Assembly: GCA_029821455.1 (NCBI GenBank)
Contig: JALGTI010000117.1
Span: 1 to 8,401, forward strand
Direction: 5' to 3'
Source: Candidatus Zipacnadia bacterium
GTDB taxonomy: Bacteria > Armatimonadota > Zipacnadia > Zipacnadales > Zipacnadaceae
DNA length: 8,401 bases
The notes below the pieces were generated by a model. That model was not told the DNA's origin. It saw only the letters and a program-made list of their open reading frames with translations, and made no database searches. Shown piece after piece: positions 1 through 6,128 of the stretch. A program made the translations under genes and the position numbers. Positions within the stretch are counted from its first letter, which is position 1. The number at the start of each line of letters is the position of its first letter.

Positions 1-1961
1 CTCAGCTTGTCCCACGGGCTCCAGCTTAGCGAAAGCTGCATGGTGTCCGAGGTTGACTTATCGGTGCTAGCCAGGGATGTAGAGCGGTTATTGCCGAGGT
101 TACCAGTCAGCGAAAGTTTGCTACTGGGAGAGTAGCTGAAGCCGATCTGGCCACGCTTGGTGTCGCTGCCGAGCCGTTCCACCTCGTCATCTGGACCGAG
201 GCGTATGTACTGCTGGGAGGTGTCAATCAGGGAGCCGTCCAGCCTCAGCTTTGACCCTGGCGCCCAATTAAAGCGCAGGCTGTTGGTCGTGTAGTCACTG
301 TCACCACGGCCGCCACCACTATTGGACATACTCTGCCGTGACAGAAACAGCGTCGGCCAACCCTCGAAATCGAGGTTGAGACTCAGGTCGGTATTGAGGG
401 TGTCTATGTCCAGGGCCAGCCCATCATCAGCCTGATAGGGGGAATACATTCCGCCGTCATAGCCCCCATATCCGCTGTAACCGAATGACTGCCCCTGCGC
501 GCTTTTCTTCTTGGAGTAGTTGTGCGCCAGAGAGATGTTGTCGTTGATACGCCAGTCGAAACGGTTGGTTATCCCGCGTTCGTTGCGGAAGAAACCCACG
601 GTGTTGATGTAACTGAAAGTCGGGTCCACATCGCGCCAGCCGGTAGTGATTGCATAGTTGCTGCCGCTGTAGTGCAACTGGGCGTTGAGGGCGTCGCCTG
701 CCTCACCGCTCAGACCGCCTGCGGAGCGTGCCCAGTCAGTACGCAGAGACAATCGGTCGCTGATATTGTAGGTCAGGTCCAGGCCCAGCACATCCTGGTC
801 CCCAGCCTGGAGTTGGGTTTGCAGTTCGTAGTAATACTGGATGCGCACCAGGGCCGTCGGCGGGACGGCTCGGCGGAAGATGATACGGCCGATGTCGCGG
901 TAGGCGTCGTAGTCCACGCCCTCAAGCTGCTCCACGCCATCCACCAGGACTACGAGAGCCCGCTCGATGGTCTGCGACTTGCCATGGTACACCACCGTAG
1001 CGCCGTTGGCGATAATGGGGCGGAAGTTTGTGTCAAAGGGGCCCGTGGTGCCAGAACCGTTGTAGATATCCGCCTGATAGCCCACCGTGTCGGTGGCTCC
1101 GGCGCCGGCGCGCTGCTGCGCGACGAGGCTGACACCCACCAGCATCTTCTTGCCGGCAAGCGGCATCTCAGCCCGCACACCGTACAGGTCGCCAGGACTT
1201 TGAAAGTAGCCGGATGACTCGTAGCTAACAGTGATGACAGATGTGGAGGGAATGATGCGGGGCGGGGCATCAACTGGCTCGAACCAGAGCTGGCCGGTTT
1301 CATAGTCGAGCCGATAGTCCTCGCCGAAGCGCATCAACTCCTCGTCAACCTTCACGCGCTCGGAGCCATCAATTACGGGAGTATAGCGCAGAAAGAAGGG
1401 GCCTGAGGTGTCGTTGCCCGGTATTGTCTCGACCCTGGTGAAACCCTTCTCCTGAGAGTAGAAGGCGCGCGCCAGGCCGCCACCAGGGAGCTGTTGGTCC
1501 AACTGCCAGCCTGCGAGGCTCTTGGAGAAGCTGGCAAACTCATTGCCCATCAGGTTGATGTTTATGTCGCCATAGTACAGCGCCGTGTCATGGCCGACAT
1601 AGCCAACTACCCAGCGTGAATAGTTACGCCCAAAGCCGCTGGCCGACAGGTCGGCCTGGAAGCCGAACTCCCGCCAGATTGGCCCCTCCAGATGTAGGCT
1701 GCTCTGGTGGACCACAGTGTCAGTGTCCCAGCGCTGACTGGTGAAGCTCGATTCAGAGCCCTCCACACTGTTCTCCTGGAAGGTGAGGTGGTCGCTGCCG
1801 GAGACCTCAACGCCCTGAAACAACTCCAGGCGCTCAAGGAGGTCGCCTACCTCGTCCAAGATGCTCGCCGACGCCGGCGGGGTAACCAGCAGGCACAGGC
1901 AGACTGCAAGCAGCAAGCTCCTTGCAAGCCAGACGGCACGCGCTAGCTCGCGTTGCAACAT
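1..1961 (-). CDS. Predicted outer-membrane beta-barrel protein with repeated 'DG..G.DY..G..F' modules (3' end beyond window)
   Basis: The open frame runs without a stop from ATG at 1961 to the left edge (653 codons visible). The start is supported by an AGGTGAG-like ribosome site 11 nt upstream and by an N-terminal signal peptide: R4/R8/R14, a Leu/Val-rich core, and probable cleavage after ASA near residue 33. Residues about 85-160 alternate polar and hydrophobic residues as beta-strands do. Two related modules follow. One (about 187-248) contains GPFFLRYTPVIDGSERV and GEDYRLDYETGQLWF. The second (about 307-379) contains GPF, LVDGVEQLEGVDYD and GRIIF. From about residue 388 short amphipathic strands ending in aromatics alternate with Gly/Ser/Asp/Tyr-rich loops (e.g. 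a Tyr/Gly loop at 492-509), typical of a large outer-membrane barrel. Similar 'GSE..DG..L.rG.DY..DY..G..F' modules occur in SprA-like and other surface proteins, from memory. It lies 105 bp downstream of the GH42-like gene on the same strand and may be co-transcribed. Its function is unknown; transport, adhesion or secretion are all possible. Confidence 0.75.
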   Translation of the reverse strand, partial: MLQRELARAVWLARSLLLAVCLCLLVTPPASASILDEVGDLLERLELFQGVEVSGSDHLTFQENSVEGSESSFTSQRWDTDTVVHQSSLHLEGPIWREFGFQADLSASGFGRNYSRWVVGYVGHDTALYYGDININLMGNEFASFSKSLAGWQLDQQLPGGGLARAFYSQEKGFTRVETIPGNDTSGPFFLRYTPVIDGSERVKVDEELMRFGEDYRLDYETGQLWFEPVDAPPRIIPSTSVITVSYESSGYFQSPGDLYGVRAEMPLAGKKMLVGVSLVAQQRAGAGATDTVGYQADIYNGSGTTGPFDTNFRPIIANGATVVYHGKSQTIERALVVLVDGVEQLEGVDYDAYRDIGRIIFRRAVPPTALVRIQYYYELQTQLQAGDQDVLGLDLTYNISDRLSLRTDWARSAGGLSGEAGDALNAQLHYSGSNYAITTGWRDVDPTFSYINTVGFFRNERGITNRFDWRINDNISLAHNYSKKKSAQGQSFGYSGYGGYDGGMYSPYQADDGLALDIDTLNTDLSLNLDFEGWPTLFLSRQSMSNSGGGRGDSDYTTNSLRFNWAPGSKLRLDGSLIDTSQQYIRLGPDDEVERLGSDTKRGQIGFSYSPSSKLSLTGNLGNNRSTSLASTDKSTSDTMQLSLSWSPWDKL

Positions 1962-2066
1962 TAGAGTATGCTCTCACCTACGGATACTCGTCTGACTTTA
2001 CCGGCAGGAGAAATGTTCCCTCCCGGCGGGGTCGGGCGCGGAATGCATTGGTCAAGCGAGTTCGCC

Positions 2067-5000
2067 CTACGGTTGTGCCTTGTGAACCCGCAGCACCACA
2101 GTCTGACCGGGGGATAGATCAAGCCGGGCCTCAGTAACGCCCTCGTCCATCCGCTGACCTGCCCGGAAGATGTCAACCGGCGTATCGAACAGCAGGCATG
2201 GCGGCGACTGCAAGGCCTGAATGACCATCAACTCGCCCCGCCGGACCATGTAGCAGGGCCGGTCGGTGGGAAGCCAGCAGCCTGCCGCCAGGGCCAGAGA
2301 GCGCAGAAGTCCCGGCGGCAAGCCCGGTACCGTGCTGTGTACCGAGGTGAAATCCTCCCCATGAACGGCCGACATTCCGCCCCAACTCGTGCCCTGGATG
2401 GTGCCAAGAATGTCACAACCCGCCCCCGTCGCCATCAGCAGCGGGACCAATTCGCCTTCCAGTCCGAACTCCAGGCTGCCGGAGATATTGGGCGAGAAGA
2501 GCGGGTGGCCGCCGGACATCACAATGCGCGCCGGCAGGCGCTTGCTGCTGAGCACGCTCAGGGTCAAGCCGGTCAGTTCCTTCATATTCTGCCCGGTGAG
2601 CGCCTCATCAATGCCGCCGGGTGCATAGAGCCACAGGCAGAGCTGCCCGTCGCGCATCGCATAGTGCCGCACCGCCATCCGTTGCTTGTGGTCCAGAACA
2701 AACGCATCCGGGAAGATATAAAACTTGTAGGGCGGCAGTTCGCCAGCCACCAGGTCGGCAAGGCTGACCACGTCAAACGGCGCTCCGATTTCGTCGAGCA
2801 GTCGCGCTTGATCGCATAGCAAGCCCTGAGCGAGGTTAGTGTCAGAGGCCAGATAGCAGGCGCTAACATCATCCAGCACCAACGCAATCTCGGCTGGCTG
2901 CCTGGGAGCCCGAGCAACATCGTCGGCCAGCTTCACAAGCTCAGCGATCGCCTGATCATCGCCATCCGGCGACAGATTCATCAGCAGCGCGCCTTCGGCG
3001 ACTAACAGACGTTGGGCAAGGCCGAGCTGCTCAGGGACATCCGAGCTAACCGGCAACCACAGTCGTTCCCGAGAGCGAACTGTGTCGGTAGCAGTAGTTG
3101 CCAGCGGCATCTGCCCACGATTCGCCACCGACGGGCCTGTCAGGAAGTCCAGCTCGTCAGTCTCCAAGAGACGGAACAGCGCGAGGTGGCCGGAGTTCTG
3201 GATGGCAGCCGGCTGGTGATAAGCAGCCAGCAGGTGGCCATAAGCCGCGCCAATCAGCTTGTCAGGGCCGGCTGCCTGACGCGCTGCCTTCGCCATGTAA
3301 CTCAACATCTGCGCCGTCAGGCCGGCCTGGAAGACCTGGTGGTCGGAGACCTGGCGCGTGATTGCCGGGTCCCAGATGGCAAAGCGCCGGCCGAGGGCGC
3401 GTTCCGCTACAATCGGGACCTGCACCTGAGCCCAGTTACGGATCCAGTCGGTCTCCTGCAACGCCTCAGGAGTGTCGTACGGCACGCGCGGCTGGCCCCA
3501 CGCTGAGCGTAATTCGGCCAGGTTACCGTAGTAAGACTGCAGAGCCTTGCGAAAGGCCACCGCTCCAGGGGGTGAGTAATCCGAATACAACCCCTGCCCG
3601 GTCCCCCAGCACACCCAGTCCCCGCGCTCGCCGGCGGCAAGCTGGTAACCGACAACGTAGTTGGCATAAGGCGCCGAGGTGATGTGTTCAATGAAGGTGA
3701 CAAGCGCAACGCTGCCCTGCTTCCACCACAGCTCTGAGGCCCACGAGGCGGTTGTTGCTTTGCGGCCAATAATCCCCGCTCTGTTGACGGTAGAAAGTCG
3801 GCCATTCGCATCGGCGAATACGGCAAGCTCGCCCGGATGGGCAGCATCCCACCAGGGAGGTGATTCTATGAACACACGCAACAGCAGCCTCGCATCCGGG
3901 GCCGCAGCGATGGTCGCTGCGATACGCTCATCCAGGGCGCTGAAGTCGAACCTACCGCCGGACAGCCACACATCTGGCGACACCCCATAGGGGTCCCAGG
4001 AGCAGGTGGTGTCCAGCATCAGCAGCCGGCAGCCCGTCTCGTTCAGGCGCGCTAGCAAACGCCGGTCAACGGCAGAGGGCCGGGCAATCAGCGCCGGAAT
4101 GACTTCATCGCTCAGTCGCAGATGCGGCTGGGAAGGGAGCCCGGCAACCCGGAGACTGGCAGGTTCCTGCACGGCGCCAGTCACTTGTACCTTCTGAGAC
4201 AGGTTAACGCCCTCCGCTGGCACGAGGGAGCAGTTGATGCCCTCCAAAGTGGCCTCGTACTCCCCCAGGGCAGCCAGAGCAGGTAGGGAGATTGCTGCCT
4301 TGGCCGTGACCGTCTGACCTGGCTGCCACTGGGCCGGCGGGACTTCGAAGGTCAGCGGCTTGAGGGCGAGAGTGCTGCCTGCGAGGCTAAGACGCAGCCG
4401 GATACGAGCAAGAGGGGCAGAACCGGCCGCCTGCGCAGTGCATCGCATGGTGAGCACATCGCCGGCGGCAACCTGTGCTGATGTGTCAAAGGTCTGTAAC
4501 ATCACTTCAGGCGGCGCTGGCCAGTGGGCGTGAATCTCGTCAAAGTAAAGAGTAGAAGCCTGTCCTGGCACTGTGTTAGCAAGGCAGAGTTGGATGCGCG
4601 TTAGGGGAAAGTCAAGCTGGCCATTCTCATCGAAACTGCCAGGAGCAAGTGCTAGCTCTTGCAGGTTGAAGACAAGCTCTCGCCAGCCGCGTCGGTCGCC
4701 TAGAGGGATAAGTGAAGAGCGATAGCGCGAGCCATCAGTCTCGACCGCACTCAGCGCCAGGCCCACCTGGTGGCCTTCGGGGTTCTTCACCCACAGGGAA
4801 ATCGCCTGGCAGTGAGAATCAATGCAAAAGGCTGAACACAGCATTGGCGGGGCCTGCTTCGGAATGGCACGCCATTTCAGCGAAGCCCCTTTGATCCTCG
4901 CGCCCGGCTCGGTCTGGACACTGAAGCTGTCATACAGTTGGCCCACAGCAAACGGCTGGCGGCCAGCAGTGAAATCAAGCGTGGTATCGCAGTCACTGAG

Positions 5001-5123
5001 GAGCGTGGCTTGCCAATCGGCCGGCACGGTGACATCAGGTTGGGCAGCCACCTGCAGCAGAGCAGTCAACACCAGAGTAATAGCCAACGCGATGTATAAC
5101 AATGCGCGAATTCTTCGAGACAA
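2067..5123 (-). CDS. Secreted GH42-like (beta-galactosidase superfamily) multidomain protein, possibly catalytically altered
   Basis: This protein has 1018 residues. The start is TTG at 5123: a GGGGGAG ribosome site lies 4 nt upstream, an in-frame stop lies shortly upstream, and the TTG gives a good signal peptide (RRIR, hydrophobic core 8-24, cleavage near VAA at 25-27). Residues about 30-203 look like a carbohydrate-binding beta-sandwich ending in TLYFDEIHAHW. About 205-315 is an Ig-like sandwich. The (beta/alpha)8 barrel runs from about 325 to 735: residues 489-503 (YVVGYQLAAGERGDW), DYSPPGAVAFRKAL, then LRSAWG match the GH42-like pattern. About 742-950 resembles the Rossmann-like beta-galactosidase trimerisation domain (AEIALVLDDVSACYL; PYKFYIFPDAF). 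A small C-terminal sandwich ends VVLRVHKAQP. The protein should act outside the inner membrane on oligo- or polysaccharide. Two oddities stand out. The residues where I expect the acid/base and nucleophile Glu appear to be D502 and S693. There is also a cysteine cluster at C96, C100 and C105. The superfamily assignment is good; substrate and activity are unknown. Confidence 0.83.
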   Translation of the reverse strand: MSRRIRALLYIALAITLVLTALLQVAAQPDVTVPADWQATLLSDCDTTLDFTAGRQPFAVGQLYDSFSVQTEPGARIKGASLKWRAIPKQAPPMLCSAFCIDSHCQAISLWVKNPEGHQVGLALSAVETDGSRYRSSLIPLGDRRGWRELVFNLQELALAPGSFDENGQLDFPLTRIQLCLANTVPGQASTLYFDEIHAHWPAPPEVMLQTFDTSAQVAAGDVLTMRCTAQAAGSAPLARIRLRLSLAGSTLALKPLTFEVPPAQWQPGQTVTAKAAISLPALAALGEYEATLEGINCSLVPAEGVNLSQKVQVTGAVQEPASLRVAGLPSQPHLRLSDEVIPALIARPSAVDRRLLARLNETGCRLLMLDTTCSWDPYGVSPDVWLSGGRFDFSALDERIAATIAAAPDARLLLRVFIESPPWWDAAHPGELAVFADANGRLSTVNRAGIIGRKATTASWASELWWKQGSVALVTFIEHITSAPYANYVVGYQLAAGERGDWVCWGTGQGLYSDYSPPGAVAFRKALQSYYGNLAELRSAWGQPRVPYDTPEALQETDWIRNWAQVQVPIVAERALGRRFAIWDPAITRQVSDHQVFQAGLTAQMLSYMAKAARQAAGPDKLIGAAYGHLLAAYHQPAAIQNSGHLALFRLLETDELDFLTGPSVANRGQMPLATTATDTVRSRERLWLPVSSDVPEQLGLAQRLLVAEGALLMNLSPDGDDQAIAELVKLADDVARAPRQPAEIALVLDDVSACYLASDTNLAQGLLCDQARLLDEIGAPFDVVSLADLVAGELPPYKFYIFPDAFVLDHKQRMAVRHYAMRDGQLCLWLYAPGGIDEALTGQNMKELTGLTLSVLSSKRLPARIVMSGGHPLFSPNISGSLEFGLEGELVPLLMATGAGCDILGTIQGTSWGGMSAVHGEDFTSVHSTVPGLPPGLLRSLALAAGCWLPTDRPCYMVRRGELMVIQALQSPPCLLFDTPVDIFRAGQRMDEGVTEARLDLSPGQTVVLRVHKAQP

Positions 5124-5127
5124 GGCA

Positions 5128-5134
5128 CTCCCCC
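5128..5134 (-). promoter_or_regulatory. Ribosome binding site for the TTG-started GH42-like gene
   Basis: On the minus strand the heptamer GGGGGAG lies 4 nt before the TTG at 5123. No ATG or GTG is in frame between this site and the upstream in-frame TAG. This site and the signal peptide beginning directly at the TTG decide the start. Confidence 0.6.
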
Positions 5135-5161
5135 AGGTAGAGGTACTAACCTACCCCCTGG

Positions 5162-5206
5162 CCCCCTCCCTGCTCGCCCTGAGCCTGCCAAAGGGAAGGG
5201 AGGGGG
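5162..5206. repeat. 45-bp nested inverted repeat (10-bp perfect arms)
   Basis: The arms CCCCCTCCCT (5162-5171) and AGGGAGGGGG (5197-5206) are perfect complements. Inside them, CCCTGAGCCTGCCAAAGGG (5177-5195) forms a second weak stem, CCCT with AGGG. The inner part matches, in reverse orientation, about 14 of 17 positions of the element at 5336-5356. In RNA the minus strand would fold into a strong hairpin about 40 nt before the TTG start of the GH42-like gene, if it is transcribed. Confidence 0.8.
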
Positions 5207-5220
5207 AACACCGGAACGGC

Positions 5221-5239
5221 CGCAGGCGAGACGCCTGCG
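5221..5239. repeat. 8-3-8 palindrome (CGCAGGCG-AGA-CGCCTGCG)
   Basis: This is a perfect 8-bp inverted repeat around a 3-nt loop, followed by CTACC. It has the same architecture as the palindrome at 5402-5420 (CGCAAGCT-GGA-AGCTTGCG, then CTACG), so both look like members of one repeat family. A degraded relative lies at about 5288-5312. Confidence 0.8.
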
Positions 5240-5268
5240 CTACCAACCTTCTTGGGTAGGGTAAGCTT
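5229..5268 (+). repeat. 40-bp direct repeat, copy 1
   Basis: It starts AGACGCCTGCGCTACC and ends GGTAAGCTT. It is identical to the copy at 5296-5335 except for one base (G at 5259, C at 5326). The copies are 67 bp apart start to start, leaving a 27-bp spacer. The 5' half overlaps the right arm of the palindrome at 5221-5239. Confidence 0.85.
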
Positions 5269-5295
5269 CCAGCTTGCCCGTAGGCTGCACAGGCC

Positions 5296-5335
5296 AGACG
5301 CCTGCGCTACCAACCTTCTTGGGTACGGTAAGCTT
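5296..5335 (+). repeat. 40-bp direct repeat, copy 2
   Basis: This is the second copy of the repeat at 5229-5268, with one mismatch. Upstream, the matching left palindrome arm is degraded (CACAGGCC instead of CGCAGGCG). That suggests the unit was duplicated and one arm then drifted, or that two family members inserted next to each other. Confidence 0.85.
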
Positions 5336-5363
5336 GTCCTTCGACTGGCTCAGGACGGTGAGC
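5336..5363. repeat. Interspersed palindromic element of the 'CCTTCGAC..GGCTCAGG' type
   Basis: The arms GTCCT (5336-5340) and AGGAC (5352-5356) enclose 11 nt. An overlapping pair, GCTCA (5348-5352) and TGAGC (5359-5363), can form an alternative stem. A diverged copy in the opposite orientation sits at 5177-5195. I recognise this as a widespread intergenic repeat type from memory; no search was done. Confidence 0.6.
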
Positions 5364-5396
5364 TTGCCGAACCGCCGAACCCACAGCTTGCCCTGA

Positions 5397-5430
5397 GTCT
5401 CCGCAAGCTGGAAGCTTGCGCTACGGAGAC
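5397..5430. repeat. Composite hairpin: 8-3-8 palindrome nested in 7-bp outer arms
   Basis: The outer arms GTCTCCG (5397-5403) and CGGAGAC (5424-5430) flank an inner perfect palindrome, CGCAAGCT-GGA-AGCTTGCG (5402-5420). The outer and inner arms share the CG at 5402-5403. The element starts 43 bp past the pseudopilin stop codon on the minus strand, so it could end or stabilise that transcript. No T-run follows, so it is not a canonical intrinsic terminator. A reverse-oriented relative lies at 5261-5277, and a degraded one at about 5431-5452. Confidence 0.75.
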
Positions 5431-5473
5431 TGTAAGCTGGATGCCTGCGCCACGCGACAATGTTCTCGAGGGC

Positions 5474-5935
5474 CTAGTCGGTAAGCTGGGTGCTGCGGTC
5501 CCAGGAGCATATGTCAGCATCCGGCCCCTCGCCGCCCTCGCACATATCCGCACCATTGCTCCACAGGTCATAGCAGCCAGGGGGATCACCGTTGCCAGGC
5601 GCAACATAATGAAAGGCGCGGCCCCAGCCATCAAGTATGCTCTCTTCGTCGTTCAGATACGGCCCACGCCAGTTGGGAGGAACAGGCTTGTCAGTTGGCA
5701 GCTCAAGCAGCGCGGTCAGGCCCTGGCTGGTACTAGGGAATATGCCGCTATTGTCAATGGCGTAATCCCGTAGCGCTTTCTCAATCTCGTGCATGCGTAG
5801 GATTGTGGTGGTGCGTCGGTCGGCAGCAGTGCGGCTGACAACGCCGTGCATAAACAGCAAGGAAAGCACCACCAGCACCAGGATTACCGCCAAGAGTTCG
5901 GTCGCGGAAAAGCCGCAATGTGGCGCGTACTTCAT
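5474..5935 (-). CDS. gspG: Type II secretion system major-pseudopilin (GspG-type) protein
   Basis: This 153-residue protein starts at ATG 5935, with GGAGG 4 nt upstream. The class III prepilin leader is short (MKYAPHCG). Prepilin peptidase should cut between G8 and F9, giving mature F1 and the conserved Glu at +5 (FSATE). A hydrophobic helix follows (about 12-30). The GspG globular core is clear: FPSTSQGLTALLELPT (66-81), NWRGPYLN (88-95), DGWGRAFHYVAPG (102-114), then YDLWSNGAD (122-130) and GGEGPDADI (134-142). This acidic C-terminal loop corresponds to the calcium site of GspG. In the family, GspG polymerises into the periplasmic pseudopilus that pushes folded proteins through the outer-membrane secretin. 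Oddities: cysteines C121, C132 and C143 in the calcium-loop region, a short tail after SWD that overlaps a repeat-like sequence, and no other secretion gene nearby. The gene is preceded by a strong promoter at 5993-6021. The symbol reflects family, not proven orthology. Confidence 0.9.
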   Translation of the reverse strand: MKYAPHCGFSATELLAVILVLVVLSLLFMHGVVSRTAADRRTTTILRMHEIEKALRDYAIDNSGIFPSTSQGLTALLELPTDKPVPPNWRGPYLNDEESILDGWGRAFHYVAPGNGDPPGCYDLWSNGADMCEGGEGPDADICSWDRSTQLTD

Positions 5936-5992
5936 TGCCCCTCCAGTGCTGCGATGTCTGGTTTGAGGTGGCGCAATGACTATGACGGGCCT

Positions 5993-6021
5993 ATTATACC
6001 GCCGGTGTGAGTGGCTGGCAA
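5993..6021 (-). promoter_or_regulatory. Near-consensus sigma70-type promoter upstream of the pseudopilin gene
   Basis: On the minus strand TTGCCA (6021-6016) is followed by a 17-nt spacer and a perfect TATAAT (5998-5993). Transcription would start near 5986, leaving a leader of about 50 nt before the ATG at 5935. On the plus strand the same bases read TATTATA, a near-symmetric -10, but no good plus-strand -35 lies at the right distance (TGGCGC at 5969-5974). Confidence 0.75.
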
Positions 6022-6113
6022 GTGAGGGGATGGCACTAGGCCCGCTGTCACCATCTCTACGCAGGATAGCTGGCCCCAGATGGCGAAATGGCTCTGGTAG
6101 GAGTATCTTGCAG

Positions 6114-6120
6114 AAGGAGG
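6114..6120 (+). promoter_or_regulatory. Strong ribosome binding site (AAGGAGG) for the GTG-started gene at 6129
   Basis: AAGGAGG lies 8 nt before GTG at 6129, an ideal spacing. It fixes the GTG as the start, and the signal peptide begins exactly there. Confidence 0.8.
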
Positions 6121-6128
6121 AGAGTTCA

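Larger units (their letters stand above)
5124..5473. other. 350-bp gene-free interval filled with palindromic interspersed repeats
   Basis: I see no credible gene here on either strand. The interval contains a 45-bp nested inverted repeat next to the GH42-like start and two 40-bp near-identical direct repeats. It also holds at least five units built as 7-8 bp arms around a 3-nt loop (some degraded and in both orientations), and two oppositely oriented copies of an element resembling CCTTCGAC-tGGCTCAGG. Elements of this last type, and 'GCAGGC..GCCTGC' palindromes, are familiar to me as abundant intergenic repeats in Chloroflexota-, Armatimonadota- and Planctomycetota-type genomes. They may act as REP-like or small non-autonomous elements. 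The minus-strand transcript of the GH42-like gene would begin inside or beside this block, but I could not find a clear promoter for it. Confidence 0.75.

Noticed and set aside
522..1217. 231-codon open frame on the plus strand
   Set aside because: It lies wholly antisense to the beta-barrel gene, has a low-complexity Val/Ala/His-rich composition with no domain sense, and no good ribosome site. It is a by-product of GC-rich codon use on the other strand.
1962..2066. Weak stem in the 105-bp gap between the GH42-like and barrel genes (GGGAGGGAA / TTCTCC) as a terminator
   Set aside because: The stem has only about five pairs including a G-U, and no T-run follows. It does not support termination, so co-transcription stays open.
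1961..2176. 71-codon minus-strand frame whose stop overlaps the barrel-gene start (TAATG), suggesting translational coupling
   Set aside because: Most of it overlaps the end of the GH42-like gene in another frame, and its product has no recognisable feature. The overlap is probably chance.
2337..3506. Plus-strand open frames of 106-164 codons (for example 2337-2819 and 3012-3506)
   Set aside because: All are antisense to the clearly coding GH42-like gene, Arg/Pro/Gln-rich, and lack recognisable domains.
5229..5335. Possible mini CRISPR array (two 40-bp repeats, 27-bp spacer)
   Set aside because: There are only two copies, no cas genes are present, and the repeat overlaps a palindrome family that recurs in degraded form and both orientations nearby.
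6076..6097. CCAGA/TCTGG inverted repeat in the leader of the divergent gene as an operator or riboswitch element
   Set aside because: Five-base arms around 12 nt are expected by chance in GC-rich DNA, and no known riboswitch pattern is visible.
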